Shown: one piece after another, positions 47,216 to 57,863 of the stretch
How positions within the stretch are numbered: the stretch's first letter is position 1
Layout: each line of letters begins with the position of its first letter
DNA from: Poa pratensis
Taxonomy: Eukaryota; Streptophyta; Magnoliopsida; Poales; Poaceae
NCBI GenBank assembly: GCA_947311845.1
Contig: CAMZMU010000035.1
Span: 2,750,532 to 2,814,531 of the forward strand
Length of the DNA stretch: 64,000 nucleotides
Direction: 5' to 3'
Translations under genes and position numbers: made by a program
The notes under the pieces: generated by a model
The model's database searches: none
What the model saw: the letters and a program-made list of their open reading frames with translations, nothing else
What the model was told of the DNA's origin: nothing

Positions 47216-48003
47216 CATATTTTCTTCTTTACCTCTTTCTTGTAATTGGTGTTCCGATAAAAGCATGGTTTCGGCCTTAGCTATGTTTTTTTCTAATCAT
47301 TTTTACTAAAGCAATCATTAACCCTTGACTTGCTAATACTTTTTAAATTTCTGCACAATAGAATTCAGTAATGGAGGAATCAAACTTTTGGATGTCCTTG
47401 CTAAGATAGTCACACATCTACCTATTATATATCTACTCCCGGAACTTGCGAGGAAGTTTGTAACTGTATATTGGCAGCAGTTTATTGTTCAGGTTCAAAT
47501 GTAAAGAAAGCAGCACACTACTAGTATCTCCAGTTTCAAAAAGTGAAGGCATCACAAATTTTCCACCGAATTCATTAACAAAACCAGGCAGCGATACAAG
47601 GTCCTCAGTAGTTTAGTGGAAACAAACAGCAGGAGGACACAAAAAATTCATACTCCTACGTTCTAAACAAACACCTCCAGGACCTTAGAGACTTCCATGA
47701 CCACCGACTACATTCTTCTTACCTCTTTGTAATTTTTTACTCTGATAAAAGCATGGTCAGCTGTGTTTTTGCTAATCTTACTTTTTTACCAAAGCAACCA
47801 TTAACCCTTGACTGTATGGTACTCAGTGATGGAGCAATCAAACTTGACTGAGATAGTCAGGCATCTACACATCATCTATCTACTCCCCTGGGACTTGTTA
47901 GTAAGCTAGCAGCAGCTTATTGCTCAGGTTCAAATGTAAAGAACGCAGCACACTAGTCCTATCTCCAGATTCAACAAGTGAAGGCATGTCAAACAGAAAC
48001 TGA
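47216..48003. repeat. Tandem duplication within the first GH32 intron
   Basis: Segments 47216-47570 and 47709-48003 share long words in the same order: ttcttcttacctcttt, gataaaagcatggt, aaccattaacccttgac, caggttcaaatgtaaagaa and aagtgaaggcat. The spacer 47575-47708 also resembles 53625-53770 on the far side of the Copia element (caagg/aagatcctc, tgaccaccgactacatt). A third partial copy therefore probably lay in the original intron. Confidence 0.7.
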
Positions 48004-48027
48004 ATTTCGATCCACGGATAGAAATCT

Positions 48028-48278
48028 GTGATTACCGTTGTAGCACGAGGCGCCAGTCAGCACTCACATCACATGGGCAGGGGGACATGGTCGGCGAGGA
48101 ATTTCGTCGAACAGGCTGAGGGTGCATATGTAGTAGAACACCACCGAGAAACGGTCCTCGCCGTGGCAGAATCAGCCCGTGGAAATGGCGGTGCATACCA
48201 GTTCGTCCACGATCATGCATATCCGGAGCACGTCGCCCGTGAAGGTACTACTCGCCCACGCGCGCCCATGGAGATATG
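48028..48278 (-). pseudogene. GC-rich coding-like fragment split by the Copia insertion (distal half)
   Basis: Next to the Copia element the AT-rich intron contains GC-rich sequence on both sides (48028-48278 and 53273-53440). If the element and one target duplication are removed, an open frame starting at 53427 (MASPTTAKRGERGERTQEAM) would run across the junction for some 20 further codons. Other frames here include FSVVFYYICTLSLFDEIPR. It may be a small gene or captured fragment inside the intron; the family is unknown. Confidence 0.35.
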
Positions 48279-48626
48279 TGTCTCCCTAAAACCTAGCTCG
48301 CTGTAGAGTTTCAGAGAAAGGGGATGAACACTGAAGATTTTGTGCCGCGTAACTTTGCAGCTTTTCTGACTTCCATTATATACCGAAAGGAAAAGGAACA
48401 AGTCAAGACACGCGCTCCACTACCGATCGTGCCATCCCACGATCCGAGCTTCGTGCTCAACGATCTACGACGTGGTCCAGTGCCGCACAGATCGCGTGCT
48501 CCTGGCCAACAAACTCGAGCTAGAAAAACTCTAACAACCTTATCTGCTAAGTGCTTAACTGACGAAAAACAAAACTACACCTAACAGTTTATTCAGAGAG
48601 GGAGGTAGGCAGGGTTTAAGCTAACA
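48279..48626 (-). repeat. 3' LTR of the 48-53 kb Copia element
   Basis: 348 bp. It contains about 27 bp absent from the partner LTR, in the stretch around 48480-48525, including cgcacagatcgcgtgc and caaactcgagct. Confidence 0.95.
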
Positions 48627-48635
48627 ATCTCCCCC

Positions 48636-51600
48636 TCAACCCTGACGAACGACCTTGATGTCGACGATCCCGATCATGCCACGCAGCTCCAGGAAGCGAA
48701 CACGGCCGAGCGGCTTCGTCAGAATGTCTGCCTTCTGCTCCTTGGTCCCGATGAACTCGACAGCAACCGTGCCCTTCTCAACACAATCACGTATGAAGTG
48801 GTAGCGCAGATCGATGTGCTTGCTGCGATCGTGTAGCACCGGGTTCTTGCAGAGCGAGATTGCAGATTTGTTGTCGATGTGGATGATGACCGGCGCAGCT
48901 TCCTTGTTCAGGATCTCGCCGAGAAGATGGGCGAGCCAAACACCTTGGCACGCCGCTGTTGCCGCCGCGATGTACTCCGCCTCGCACGAAGATGTGGCGA
49001 CCACCTTTTGCTTCTGAGATTGCCAGCTTACAGGACTCGCACCAAGGTAGAACAGCACGCCTGATGTGCTCTTCCTTGTGTCCATGTCGCCAGCATGATC
49101 GGAGTCACTGAACCCAATCAGTGTCTCGTTGTCGCCGCGGCGATACACGCACCCGTGGTGCAGTGTCCCGGCGATGTACCGAAGGAGATGCTTCACCGTG
49201 CTCACCGCTGCAAGATGATCGCTTGCCGGAGCCTCCATGAACCTGCTCAGGTAGCCCACAACAAAAGCTATGTCTGGGCGTGTGTGAACCAGGTACCTGA
49301 GGCTGCCAATGACGCTGCGGTAGTAGGTGGCATCCACCGGCGTCTCCTTGCTCTCCTTGCTCAGTTGGCACCTTGCTTCCATGGGTGTTTTCACGGCATT
49401 GCATCCCGCGAGTTCAGCCTTCTCGATCAGCTTGCTGGCGTATGCTGCTTGCGTGATCGTGGTGCTCCCCCGTTCCTGCTTTACCTCCAGTCCAAGGTAG
49501 TAGTGGAGCAGGCCGAGATCACTCATGCTGAAGAGATTCTTCATCTCTCCTTGAAGTGCTGCACCTCCTGCTGCTCAGCTCCGTGATGACCAGGTCATCG
49601 ACGTAGACGCCGACGATGAGCAGCGCGTTCCCGGCACCTCGCGAGTACACGCCGTGTTCAGTGACACTACGGTGAACCCAAGCGAGGCCAGGCTAGCGTC
49701 CAGTTTGGCGTTCCAGGCCCTAGGTGCTTGGCGCAACCCATACAGAGCCTTGTGGAGCTTGTAGACGCCGTGTTCATGTCCATCAGCGGCGAATCCTGGC
49801 GGCTGGGACACGTAGACCACCTCCTCGAGTTCGCCGTTCAGAACGCCGATTTCACGTCCATGTGATGGACCTCCCATCCACGGTGCGCCGCCAGAGCAAG
49901 GATGAGACGCACGGACTCGAGCCTTGCCACCGGCGCGAACACCTCCTCGAAGTCCACGCCTGCACGCTGGACATATCCTTTCGCCACGAGTCGGGCCTTG
50001 TGCTTGACGATGTGCCCGTGCTCGTCTCGCTTGACCTTGAACACCCATTTGAGCCCAATTGCTCGATGGCCTGCAGGGAGAGAGGTGAGTGTCCATGTAC
50101 TGTTGTCGTCGATGGACTGGAGCTCGTCCAGCATTGCACGCCGCCAGCAGTCCTCTCGCTCGGCCTCCGCGAACGACGACGACTCTTCTCCAGCAACCAA
50201 GAGCAGCTCTTCTTCCTCCTCGTCAGAGAGTGGCGCCGCCGGCCTTGGTGCCAGCTGAGGTGGGCCTGTTGGTGTACCCAAGAGCTCACTCATGCGGCGG
50301 AAGTGGTGCGGCTTGTCAGGATCGTCATGCGCGTCGAGCGTGTCCACGAATGCCGGTGGTGGAGACACGGAACGCACTGGTGGCGATGAAGCTGCAGTAG
50401 GAGATGACGTGCCGGCGTCGCCCTTGCTTGCTGGGGGGCGTACTGTCGCTGGAGGCGGAGCGAGTGCTGTCAGTAGCAGGAGACCTCGCTGCCGTGGCAG
50501 AGGTTTTGCTCCTTTTCTCTGTCGTGGCAGCAACTCGTGAGTACAGTGGATATTCCACCGTGAACTCACAGCTCGCCGGTGGCTCCCCCGGCGCCTCCCA
50601 GTTCCAGCGAGCCTCCTCGTCGAAGATGACGTCGCGGGAGACGTGCACGCTCTGCGCCGCTGGATCGTACATCCTGTATGCCTTGGAGCCGATCTCGTAC
50701 CCGATGAAGACCATGGGCGTGCTCCGATCGTCCAGTTTCTTCAGCTGTGGACGTGCGGTCTTGACGTGGCCAACGCAGCCGAAGATGCGGAGGAAGCGGA
50801 CGTCCGGCTTCACTCCGTGCCATGCCTCATATGGCGTCATGCCGTCGACGGTCCTGGTGAAGGAACGGTTGAGGATGAAGACGGCGGTGAGCACCGCCTC
50901 CCCCCAAAACATGCTGGGCACGCGCTTGGCCTTCAACATGCTCCGTGCCATGCCGAGCACGGTCTGGTTCCTCCTCTCCACGACGCCGTTCTGCTGCGGT
51001 GAGATGGCGCTGCACCCCCTGCTCCTCGCAGTGCTTGTAGAACGTGGCGGACGTGAACTCGCCGCCCCTGTCTGTCCGCAGCACACGCAGCTTATGGCCG
51101 CACTCCACCTCTGCGGCAGCTGAAACTTGATGATGGCGCGTGCGGCGTCGCTCTTCGAGGCGAGCAGCTCCACCCACATGGCGGCTGCGGATCGTCGATG
51201 AGTAGCAGGATGTAGCGACGGCCACCCGGGGTCGCCGGCGTGATGGGGCCGCAGAGATCGCCATGCACCAGCTCGAGGGGCTTCTGCGCCCTGTACTTTG
51301 CTGTCTGGGGAAAAGACAGTCGCCGCTGCTTCCCTGCCAGACAGGCCTCGCACAGCTCGTCAGCGTGGTCGATGTGTGGAAGACCTCGCACGAGCTCGCC
51401 GCGCGCCATCCTCTGGAGGCCGTCGAAGTGCAGATGTCCAAGCCGTGCGTGCCAGCGCCAATCTTCAGACACGTGACCCACGGCGAGACAGACTGGATGC
51501 ACAGGACGAAAAGTGAGCCGATACAGACGATTTGGCGATCGTGTTACCTTTACAAAGACGGCCGCGATGATCGCGTATGGCAAGCGTGCCACGGCGGATG

Positions 51601-52928
51601 TGGATGTCGTACCAGCTCTCGTCGAGCTGGCCCAAGCTCACCACGCTGCTCTTGAGCGCGGGGATGTAGAACACGTTGGTGAACGTGCGGTGGTCTCCCC
51701 CGTCAACGGCGAACACGACCGTCCCACGGCCGCGGATGTCCACCACCGAGCCGTCCGCGAAGCGTACCTTGCCTGTCACCGAGCGATCCAGCTCGGCGAA
51801 CGCATCGACGGCGCCGGTCATGTGGTTCGTCGCTCCTGTGTCGAGGAACCACACGACGCCGTGCTCGACGTCGTCGCGGGTGGGCGTGATCACCGCCCTC
51901 TCTTCGTTGAGGAAGACGTGGCCGCCCGTGAGCACAGGTGGAGGCTGCTCCGTGGACCCCTCGTTGATGGTGACGAGGGCCGCCGGCTCGTGCACGTCCA
52001 CGGCACACATCATGTTCAGGCGAGGGTCGACATCGTCCTCCTCTGCCTGTACCAGGTTTGCCGCGCCACCGGCGGCCTGGTCTCGTAGCCTCTTGCAGCA
52101 CTCGCGGGCCCAGTGCCCCTTCTTGCCGCAGTACTTGCATTTGTTCTTGTCGAGGACGTTGCCGTTCGCGTCGCGCGGCGGCGGGGCCTGTTGACGAGGC
52201 TGTCCGCTCTTTTCTCCTTCGCCGGTGCGGCCGCCACCGCGAGGCTGCCTCTTGCGCGCCTCCCACTGCTGCTCCGTGAGGAGGAGTTGCCCGCCCGGCA
52301 TTTTACCACCCGACGTGCCCTGGTCACCGTCCAGGCGCTCCTCCACGGCACGGAGGTGACCAACGACCTCCTCTACCGTCATACTGGCCGGATCCAACAG
52401 CGTTTTGATGGAAAACGCGATCTGCACAAATCGCGTGGGTACGACTGACAGAAATTTCCTTACAATTTTCTCGTCGTCGATGGTGTCGCCGAGGGAGCGC
52501 AGAGCGGAGTCGCGCACGCGATCGTTGCCCTGGTGCTGCAGTTTGATGGCCTCCCAAGCTGCCTTGGCTGTCCCCTTCCCAATGAGCATGCAGTGCATCT
52601 CAGGTGGGGTGGAACGAAGCAGGGCTGCAACAGCCTGCTTGTCATCACGGCGGGACACCATGTCGTCCTCGATGGCATCCCACAGCGATGCGGCCTGGAG
52701 GTTGATCTCCATGACCATGGCCCAGTGCGTGTACTCGCCGCGCTTGAGCATTGGGAAGGAGAGGTTTGCGCTCCCACCAGATTCGCGCACCACCTGCTGC
52801 ACCACCACTTCTCCGCCGCCTGAAGTCCTCACTCTGCTCCTCCCGCGGCTCTGCGATCGCCGTCGCGACGAGGGAGGAGGGGTCTTGGACTGGCCGGAGT
52901 GGCTGCCGCTTGCGCTCGACATGGACAT
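48636..52928 (-). pseudogene. Copia gag-pol with at least six frame breaks
   Basis: The first frame (51465-52928) starts MSMSSASGSHSGQSKTPPPS. It holds gag, the zinc knuckle CKYCGKKGHWAREC and the protease WFLDTGATNHMTG. The integrase follows in another frame (51092-51592: WHARLGHLHFDGLQRM, CEACLAGKQ), then back-shifts (50325-51353: ISPQQNGVVERRNQTVLGMA). The reverse transcriptase is split over 49838-50569 (GLKWVFKVKRDEHGHIVKHK), 49575-50096 (YKLHKALYGLRQAPRAW) and a short YVDD frame near 49600. The last frame (48636-49544) has RNase H (FSDSDHAGDMDTRKSTSGV) and the KADILTKPLG end. Most breaks are single-base losses. The element cannot code for its own transposition. Confidence 0.92.
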
Positions 52929-52951
52929 AGGATCTTCGCTCTGATACCAAT

Positions 52952-53272
52952 TGTCTCCCTAAAACCTAGCTCGCTGTAGAGTTTCAGAGAAAGGGGATGA
53001 ACACTGAAGATTTTGTGCCGCGTAACTTTGCAGCTTTTCTGACTTCCATTATATTCCGAAAGGAAAAGGAACAAGTCAAGACACGCGCTCCACTACCGAC
53101 CATGCCATCCCACGATCCGAGCTTCGTGCTCAACGATCTACGACATGGTCCAGCGCGTGGTCCTGGCCAGAAAAAGTCTAACAACCTTATCTGCTAAGTG
53201 CTTAACTGACGAAAAACAAAACTACACCTAACAGTTTATTCAGAGAGGAGGTAGGCAGGGTTTAAGCTAACA
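52952..53272 (-). repeat. 5' LTR of the 48-53 kb Copia element
   Basis: 321 bp, followed on the element strand by a TGGTATCAGAG primer site. It is shorter than its partner by two small deletions and one lost G (gagaggagg against gagagggagg). Confidence 0.95.
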
Positions 53273-54203
53273 ATATGGACTGCAGAGCTGCGAGAGTCTC
53301 CGGTCCGGTGGCTGGCCGCCGTGGCCGGTGAAGCTCGCCGTCGCCCCTCCGTCACAGAGCCGACGAGCATCGCCTCCTGGGTCCTTTCCCCTCGCTCTCC
53401 TCTCTTTGCCGTCGTTGGCGACGCCATTGATGCGCGCGGGTGGTGAAGGATGGAGGTGAACCGGTGGGCCCAGGATCTTAGTCACTCGGTTTATATTCTT
53501 TAACAATGTGAAAAATATGACAGAGAAAATGCTAAATGAAAAAAATTGTCGTCGTGCTTTTCCGTTTCCTGGAGGACTATTCCAAAGGTTGATTGTGCAC
53601 GTCCGTCGTCCCAAATTCATCAACGAAACCAGAGCCAGCCATACAAGATGTCAAGATCCTCGATCTGGATTGTGGAAACAAACCGGTAGCACGCCCACAC
53701 AAAAACCCTACTACAACACCTTGTAAACGATCGAACACCGCCAGGATCTTGCATGACCACCAACTACATTAACCGCAGCGAGTTAAGCACACGCAGCACA
53801 GCATCAGTCATCAAGATTCAACGAGCACGTACGTACCTGAGACGGAGACGCCGAGATGGAGGCGCCGTGACCGCTGGAGAAGCCTAGGCCGCAGCAGATG
53901 ATGAGAAGAACAAAGCACAGCGCCACGCGCCGTGCGCCGCCGCTCCTCCCATTGCTCGTCCGTCGGTCAGTCAGTCGAGCGCGCGAGTGGGCAGATCTTG
54001 TGGATACTGGCCGGAGCCGGTGGTGAAGGTTTGGAGCTTTGGAAGGGCCAAGGAGGTGAGGCTGCTTTTGCACTGCACCTGATATTGTGCACCTTTGATC
54101 GGGGAAATGGGCAGGCAATGGTTGTGATGTTGCCATCTTTGTTAAGGCAAGGTAGCCGAATCAAGGAACTTGTTCTGCTCGCTCGCTCGTGACTCTATCT
54201 TGC

Positions 54204-55312
54204 TTTTTTTTTATAGATAAAGAGAGTCTTTATTACTTAAAATGTTTAAGCATTACACTCAGCCTCTGCATAATAAATATGCACACAGCCGAAACAACTC
54301 TGTAGTACGAAATGAAATAAACAGGCGAATTACATATCAAAATGAGAAATTATAGAAACGCCTATGGTGGTGGAGGGCCGATCCGCAAATTATGCTGTCA
54401 TCCATGTAGGGATAAAAAGTCTCTCGCCGTATCCTCCAGTCTTGTACACACCTCCATGAACAGGTCTCGATGCCCCACACGTTGCAACTGAGACCACGAA
54501 CGGAGTGTAGCAGTAGTCCTGTAGATAACCTGCATAAGAGAGCAATTTTTATCATTAAAAATCTTGTCATTCCTACATAGCCAAAACGACCATATTACGG
54601 CAAGCGCTGCCACCCTAATAAGTTGTTTGAACCTATTATCCACTCCATTCAGCCAATTGCCAAAAATATTAGCAATGCTTGTAGGTGGGTAAATAGTAGA
54701 ACCTATCTGGATGATTGACCATATAAACTAGCAAATTTGCACTCGAAGAACAGATGCTTGATTGTCTCGTCTTTATGACAGAAGACACACTGTTTACTCC
54801 CATGCCAATTGCGTTTAGCAAGATTGTCTTTTGTAAGAATTACTTCTCGACGAAGATACCACGTAAAAACTTTGTTTTTCAGTGGAATTTTCATCTTCCA
54901 GATTTTCTTATTATTATTATCTACTGGCACATCCGGCTGAATTAGTGCTGTATACATGGAGTCCATGAAGAATTTAGCACACTTGCGTAAATTCCACCGA
55001 AAATCATCGGTCCATTGAGACAAATTGACAGTAGCGAGTCGCTGGAGCAACTCATGCCAAGATGCCAACCTGGATCCAACAAGATCTCTACGGAACGTCA
55101 CAGTAGGATGATTATCAACCAGTACTTGAGCAAGCGTATCACTCTTATGACGTCCTTGGACTATACCATATAATGCTGGATATTGTTCTCGGAGTGGGGT
55201 AGTACCCAACCATGTATCCTCCCAGAAACTTATCTCAGACCCATCCTTAATGGAGAAAGAGTCATATGGGAAGAAGAATTTCTTCGTCGCCATTAAGCCC
55301 GCCCAAAAATGG
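54204..55312 (-). mobile_element. 5'-truncated LINE upstream of the GH32 gene
   Basis: The element begins on the plus strand with a T run (the poly(A) tail) and is flanked by a perfect 13 bp duplication, gactctatcttgc (54191-54203 and 55313-55325). Minus-strand frames give the ORF2 tail: FSIKDGSEISFWEDTWLG, WKMKIPLKNKVFTWYLRR, and the zf-RVT knuckle CVFCHKDETIKHLFFEC, with a further frame at 54398-54643. It lies about 250 bp upstream of the GH32 start region and probably displaced the promoter. Confidence 0.95.
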
Positions 55313-55325
55313 GACTCTATCTTGC

Positions 55326-55714
55326 CTAGAACGCACTACAGGAGATGTCAAGTAGGACAGCGGGCCTCTCATGAATTCCATCAGTGGGCAAGGAAAGAAA
55401 GAGGAGCGTTTCCCGAATTAGGAGCAGAATGATTAATTTGCATCTGCCCAGCCCCATCCATCTGCCCAGCCCCATCCATGGCGGCGTCTCAACTCCAATG
55501 GAACAACTGCTCGGACGTGCCTGTCTTCTGTGTTAAATGCGCAGCTGAACTAGTCTGATACTCACCTTACCTTGTAGGCGCAGTTCAGTTACCTCACTCT
55601 CTGCATCAAAGCCGAGAGAAGAAGAGAAATTCACGGATTGCTTGTATGCTTGCACATAACCTAGCAAGGCCACCAAACGCGGGGACTAACGCGGATGCAT
55701 GCTTCACCACCATG
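55326..55714. other. Non-coding interval between LINE and hAT element
   Basis: No gene seen. A two-copy repeat catctgcccagccccatccatc/g lies near 55442-55480. Confidence 0.4.
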
Positions 55715-55722
55715 CCAACTTC

Positions 55723-56229
55723 CAGGGGCGGAGCCAGGATACAAACATCAGCGGGCCAGAATTTTTTTTTCGAGCAGGAGGCTAGGTAGATGACAATACA
55801 GATTTTTTAAAGAAAGATGGCAATAATCTTTATTTAGTACTAATTGGTCGCTAGGTGTTTTTAGCATAAATTGGTCACTAGGTGACAAGATGATCTTGAC
55901 GGAATACGTTTTGCTTTTGTTTTTTTAGAAGACTCCTGAGGGAGTACGTGACTCGATCAATTCTATCTCATGGCCTTAGAGTTGGAGGCGTAGTAAGTAA
56001 ACATCGAACAGGCCTGCTTCCTGCTGAGGCCCATGTCATCTTGTAACTTCCAGCGTCTTCCTCTACCAGCCGACTCCTCTCCTCCAGATTCCATGGCCGA
56101 CGCTGACGAGGGCCAATCACCGATTCACCGTAGTATAGAAACTAAGCTTATATCCCTGGGAAGCTGCGGCATAGGGGGGGCCTTGGCCCCTGCTGCCCCC
56201 CCCCCCCCCCCCCCCCTGCTCCGCCAGTG
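55723..56229. mobile_element. hAT-type non-autonomous element
   Basis: A perfect 8 bp target duplication, CCAACTTC, lies at 55715-55722 and 56230-56237. The left end is CAGGGGCGGAGCCAGG; the right end, reverse-complemented, is CACTGGCGGAGCAGG, an imperfect TIR of about 15 bp. It is 507 bp long, with a run of about 20 C near 56198-56216 just inside the right end. No transposase; the frame at 56033-56272 is not convincing. Confidence 0.9.
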
Positions 56230-56237
56230 CCAACTTC

Positions 56238-56947
56238 CCGACCGAGGTCATTGCTGTCTCTGCTACTGTTAGCTAATACCGGGCCTGCGCTCCACGTTCC
56301 CATTGCACTCGATACTTCATCCTTGTAGTATAATCTAGTCGGTGCTTCAAAAGTGCATGTATAATCTAGTATGGCTTCAGATTTCAGCCGGAAAGAGAGC
56401 AGGCCTTTTATTTTGCACAGGGACCTTCAAAATGCATCTAATTCAGCTACGCGCGCGCGGCGATGACGGAGGCTACAAACAGGTAAGGTATATCGATCGC
56501 CATGTACATTCCGATCGTGTGCTCCTGATGCACCCCGCGATGGAGACGTCGATCGCTGCACCAGTGTCCGCCAGGGAGTCAGAAGGTAGTGGAAGATGGC
56601 CGGGATAGTTGTGATGCCGGCGTCACCCAGGCCCTTGACGCCCGCCTTGGTATCCGTCGCGGCAGGCGGCTGCAGTGGTGGTGGACATGGCCCCTCCACG
56701 CGACCAATGGGACAGCAAGTGTGTCAGGATAGAGAGCTGTTGTGCAGTGTGCACCGCAGCATGCACCGGTACGTATGGATCCGTCCGTAGTTGGTTTTGT
56801 TGCTTCATTTTTAAACGGGCAAAAACTTGACCATCTTAATGAAATACCATGGTTACACTTGTGATGTTTTTCTATACGTGTGTTACACCAAGATTTAAGG
56901 AAATCAAACCATACTCCGCAAAAATATAAGAAGTGTAGATAATCATA
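56238..56947. other. Non-coding interval
   Basis: Moderately GC-rich sequence with overlapping frames on both strands (such as 56427-56699 and 56579-56956 on the minus strand), none recognisable. No promoter or splice logic found. Confidence 0.35.
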
Positions 56948-56963
56948 ACTACACACTTGACCT

Positions 56964-57847
56964 TTTTTTCGAAAAGGGGATCATGCCCTAGCCTCTTGCA
57001 TCGATTGATGTATGGAACCTTTATTAAATTTATTGAACTTCAAGTATTACAAAAGATTACATCATGGGTCACACAGGATCGATACATGGATCAACCATCT
57101 AAACAAAATTGATAACATGGAAATGACTCTTCATCAACATGTTATCCTGAGATCAAAACGCCAGCTGTATTGGGTGTATAAGTCCCGCGCCACCGAGAGG
57201 AGCCGGTTGCACCCAATATCCAGAGCGGCCCGCTTGTCCATTGTTTCTAGGTACGACCACATACGAATCGAATGAATAGCCATTGGAATTGTCTGCATAA
57301 AAGAAGAAGGACTTGCATTGTTAAAAATAATGTTATTGTGTATATTCCATGTGGCCCAGATTAAAGCACAAGCACCCATTCGGATTTGTACTTTATCTTG
57401 CTTGTCAACACCCCTTAGCCAACTACCGAAAAAGTTAGATATACTATTTGGGGGTTGAATAATAAATGCCATGAAAACAATACGCCATACCATTTTAGCC
57501 AGTGGACAAGATATAAATAAATGTTGAATTGTTTCGTCTTGATCACAGAAGCAACATTTTTACATCTATTCCAATTACGTTTCAGTAGATTATCTTTGGT
57601 AAGAATAATCTTCTGAAGTAAGAACCACAAAAAAATCTCTATTTTCGGTGGTACTTTTATTTTTCAAATAAATTTACTAAGATACCTTGTATGATCACTC
57701 ATGTAATCTAAATAAAAGGATTTCACCGTAAATTTGCCTGAGGTATTGAGCCCCCATTTGAAAACATCCGGGGAGTCAGAAAGCTGCACCTCCATTAATC
57801 TCCTAGCAAGATGCAACCATATATTCCACCTCTCACCCGTTAGAGCT
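56964..57847 (-). mobile_element. 5'-truncated LINE
   Basis: A T run starts the plus strand after a 16 bp target duplication, actacacacttgacct (56948-56963 and 57848-57863, perfect). Minus-strand frames carry LINE ORF2 tail sequence: WGLNTSGKFTVKSFYLDYMS, then KIILTKDNLLKRNW near a degraded zf-RVT, then IRMGACALIWATWNIHNNII. It is close in sequence style to the LINE at 54204-55312 (both have IILTKDNL/VILTKDNL), so the two may belong to one family. Confidence 0.93.
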
Positions 57848-57863
57848 ACTACACACTTGACCT

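Larger units (their letters stand above)
48279..53272 (-). mobile_element. Ty1/Copia retrotransposon (5.0 kb) inserted in the GH32 intron
   Basis: LTRs at 48279-48626 (348 bp) and 52952-53272 (321 bp) both run TGTC...AACA on the plus strand. They are nearly alike, apart from two small deletions in the second and about seven substitutions. A perfect 5 bp target duplication, ATATG, flanks the element (48274-48278 and 53273-53277). On the minus strand TGGTATCAGAG (about 52939-52949) follows the 5' LTR after two bases. A purine tract (gttgagggggagat, 48627-48640) precedes the 3' LTR. It has the same orientation as the host gene, so its LTR poly(A) signals could end the host transcript early. Confidence 0.97.
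43656..53952 (-). pseudogene. GH32 cell-wall invertase or fructan exohydrolase, disrupted
   Basis: Secreted enzyme family that splits sucrose or fructans in the apoplast. Exons: 53837-53952 (signal peptide, VALCFVLLIICCGLGFSSG), about 47005-47063 (YHFRPLKNWIN), 46848-46856 (mini-exon, DPN), 46374-46770, 45775-46258, 45416-45574, 45090-45333, 43949-44042, 43656-43841. The catalytic triad is visible: WIN-DPN (nucleophile), FRDP, and WECPDF (acid/base; its Pro marks the cell-wall/exohydrolase type). WSGSAT is present. Against the phases of neighbouring exons, exon 1 (116 nt), exon 2 (59 nt) and the 244 nt exon are each one base short. The exon 2 donor also lacks a base (AACgtac where AACG|gt is needed). 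A 5 kb Copia element fills intron 1. It is probably not translated to active enzyme unless the base losses are assembly errors. Confidence 0.85.

Noticed and set aside
49095..52944. Several plus-strand frames of 100-239 codons
   Set aside because: All are antisense to the minus-strand Copia gag-pol.
53837..54136. 110-codon minus-strand frame as the full N-terminus of the GH32 protein
   Set aside because: A 65-residue extension before the signal-peptide-like helix is unlikely; the ATG at 53952 is correctly placed but one base out of frame.
56198..56216. Long poly-C run as a functional element
   Set aside because: Simple repeat just inside a hAT end; its length may also be uncertain.
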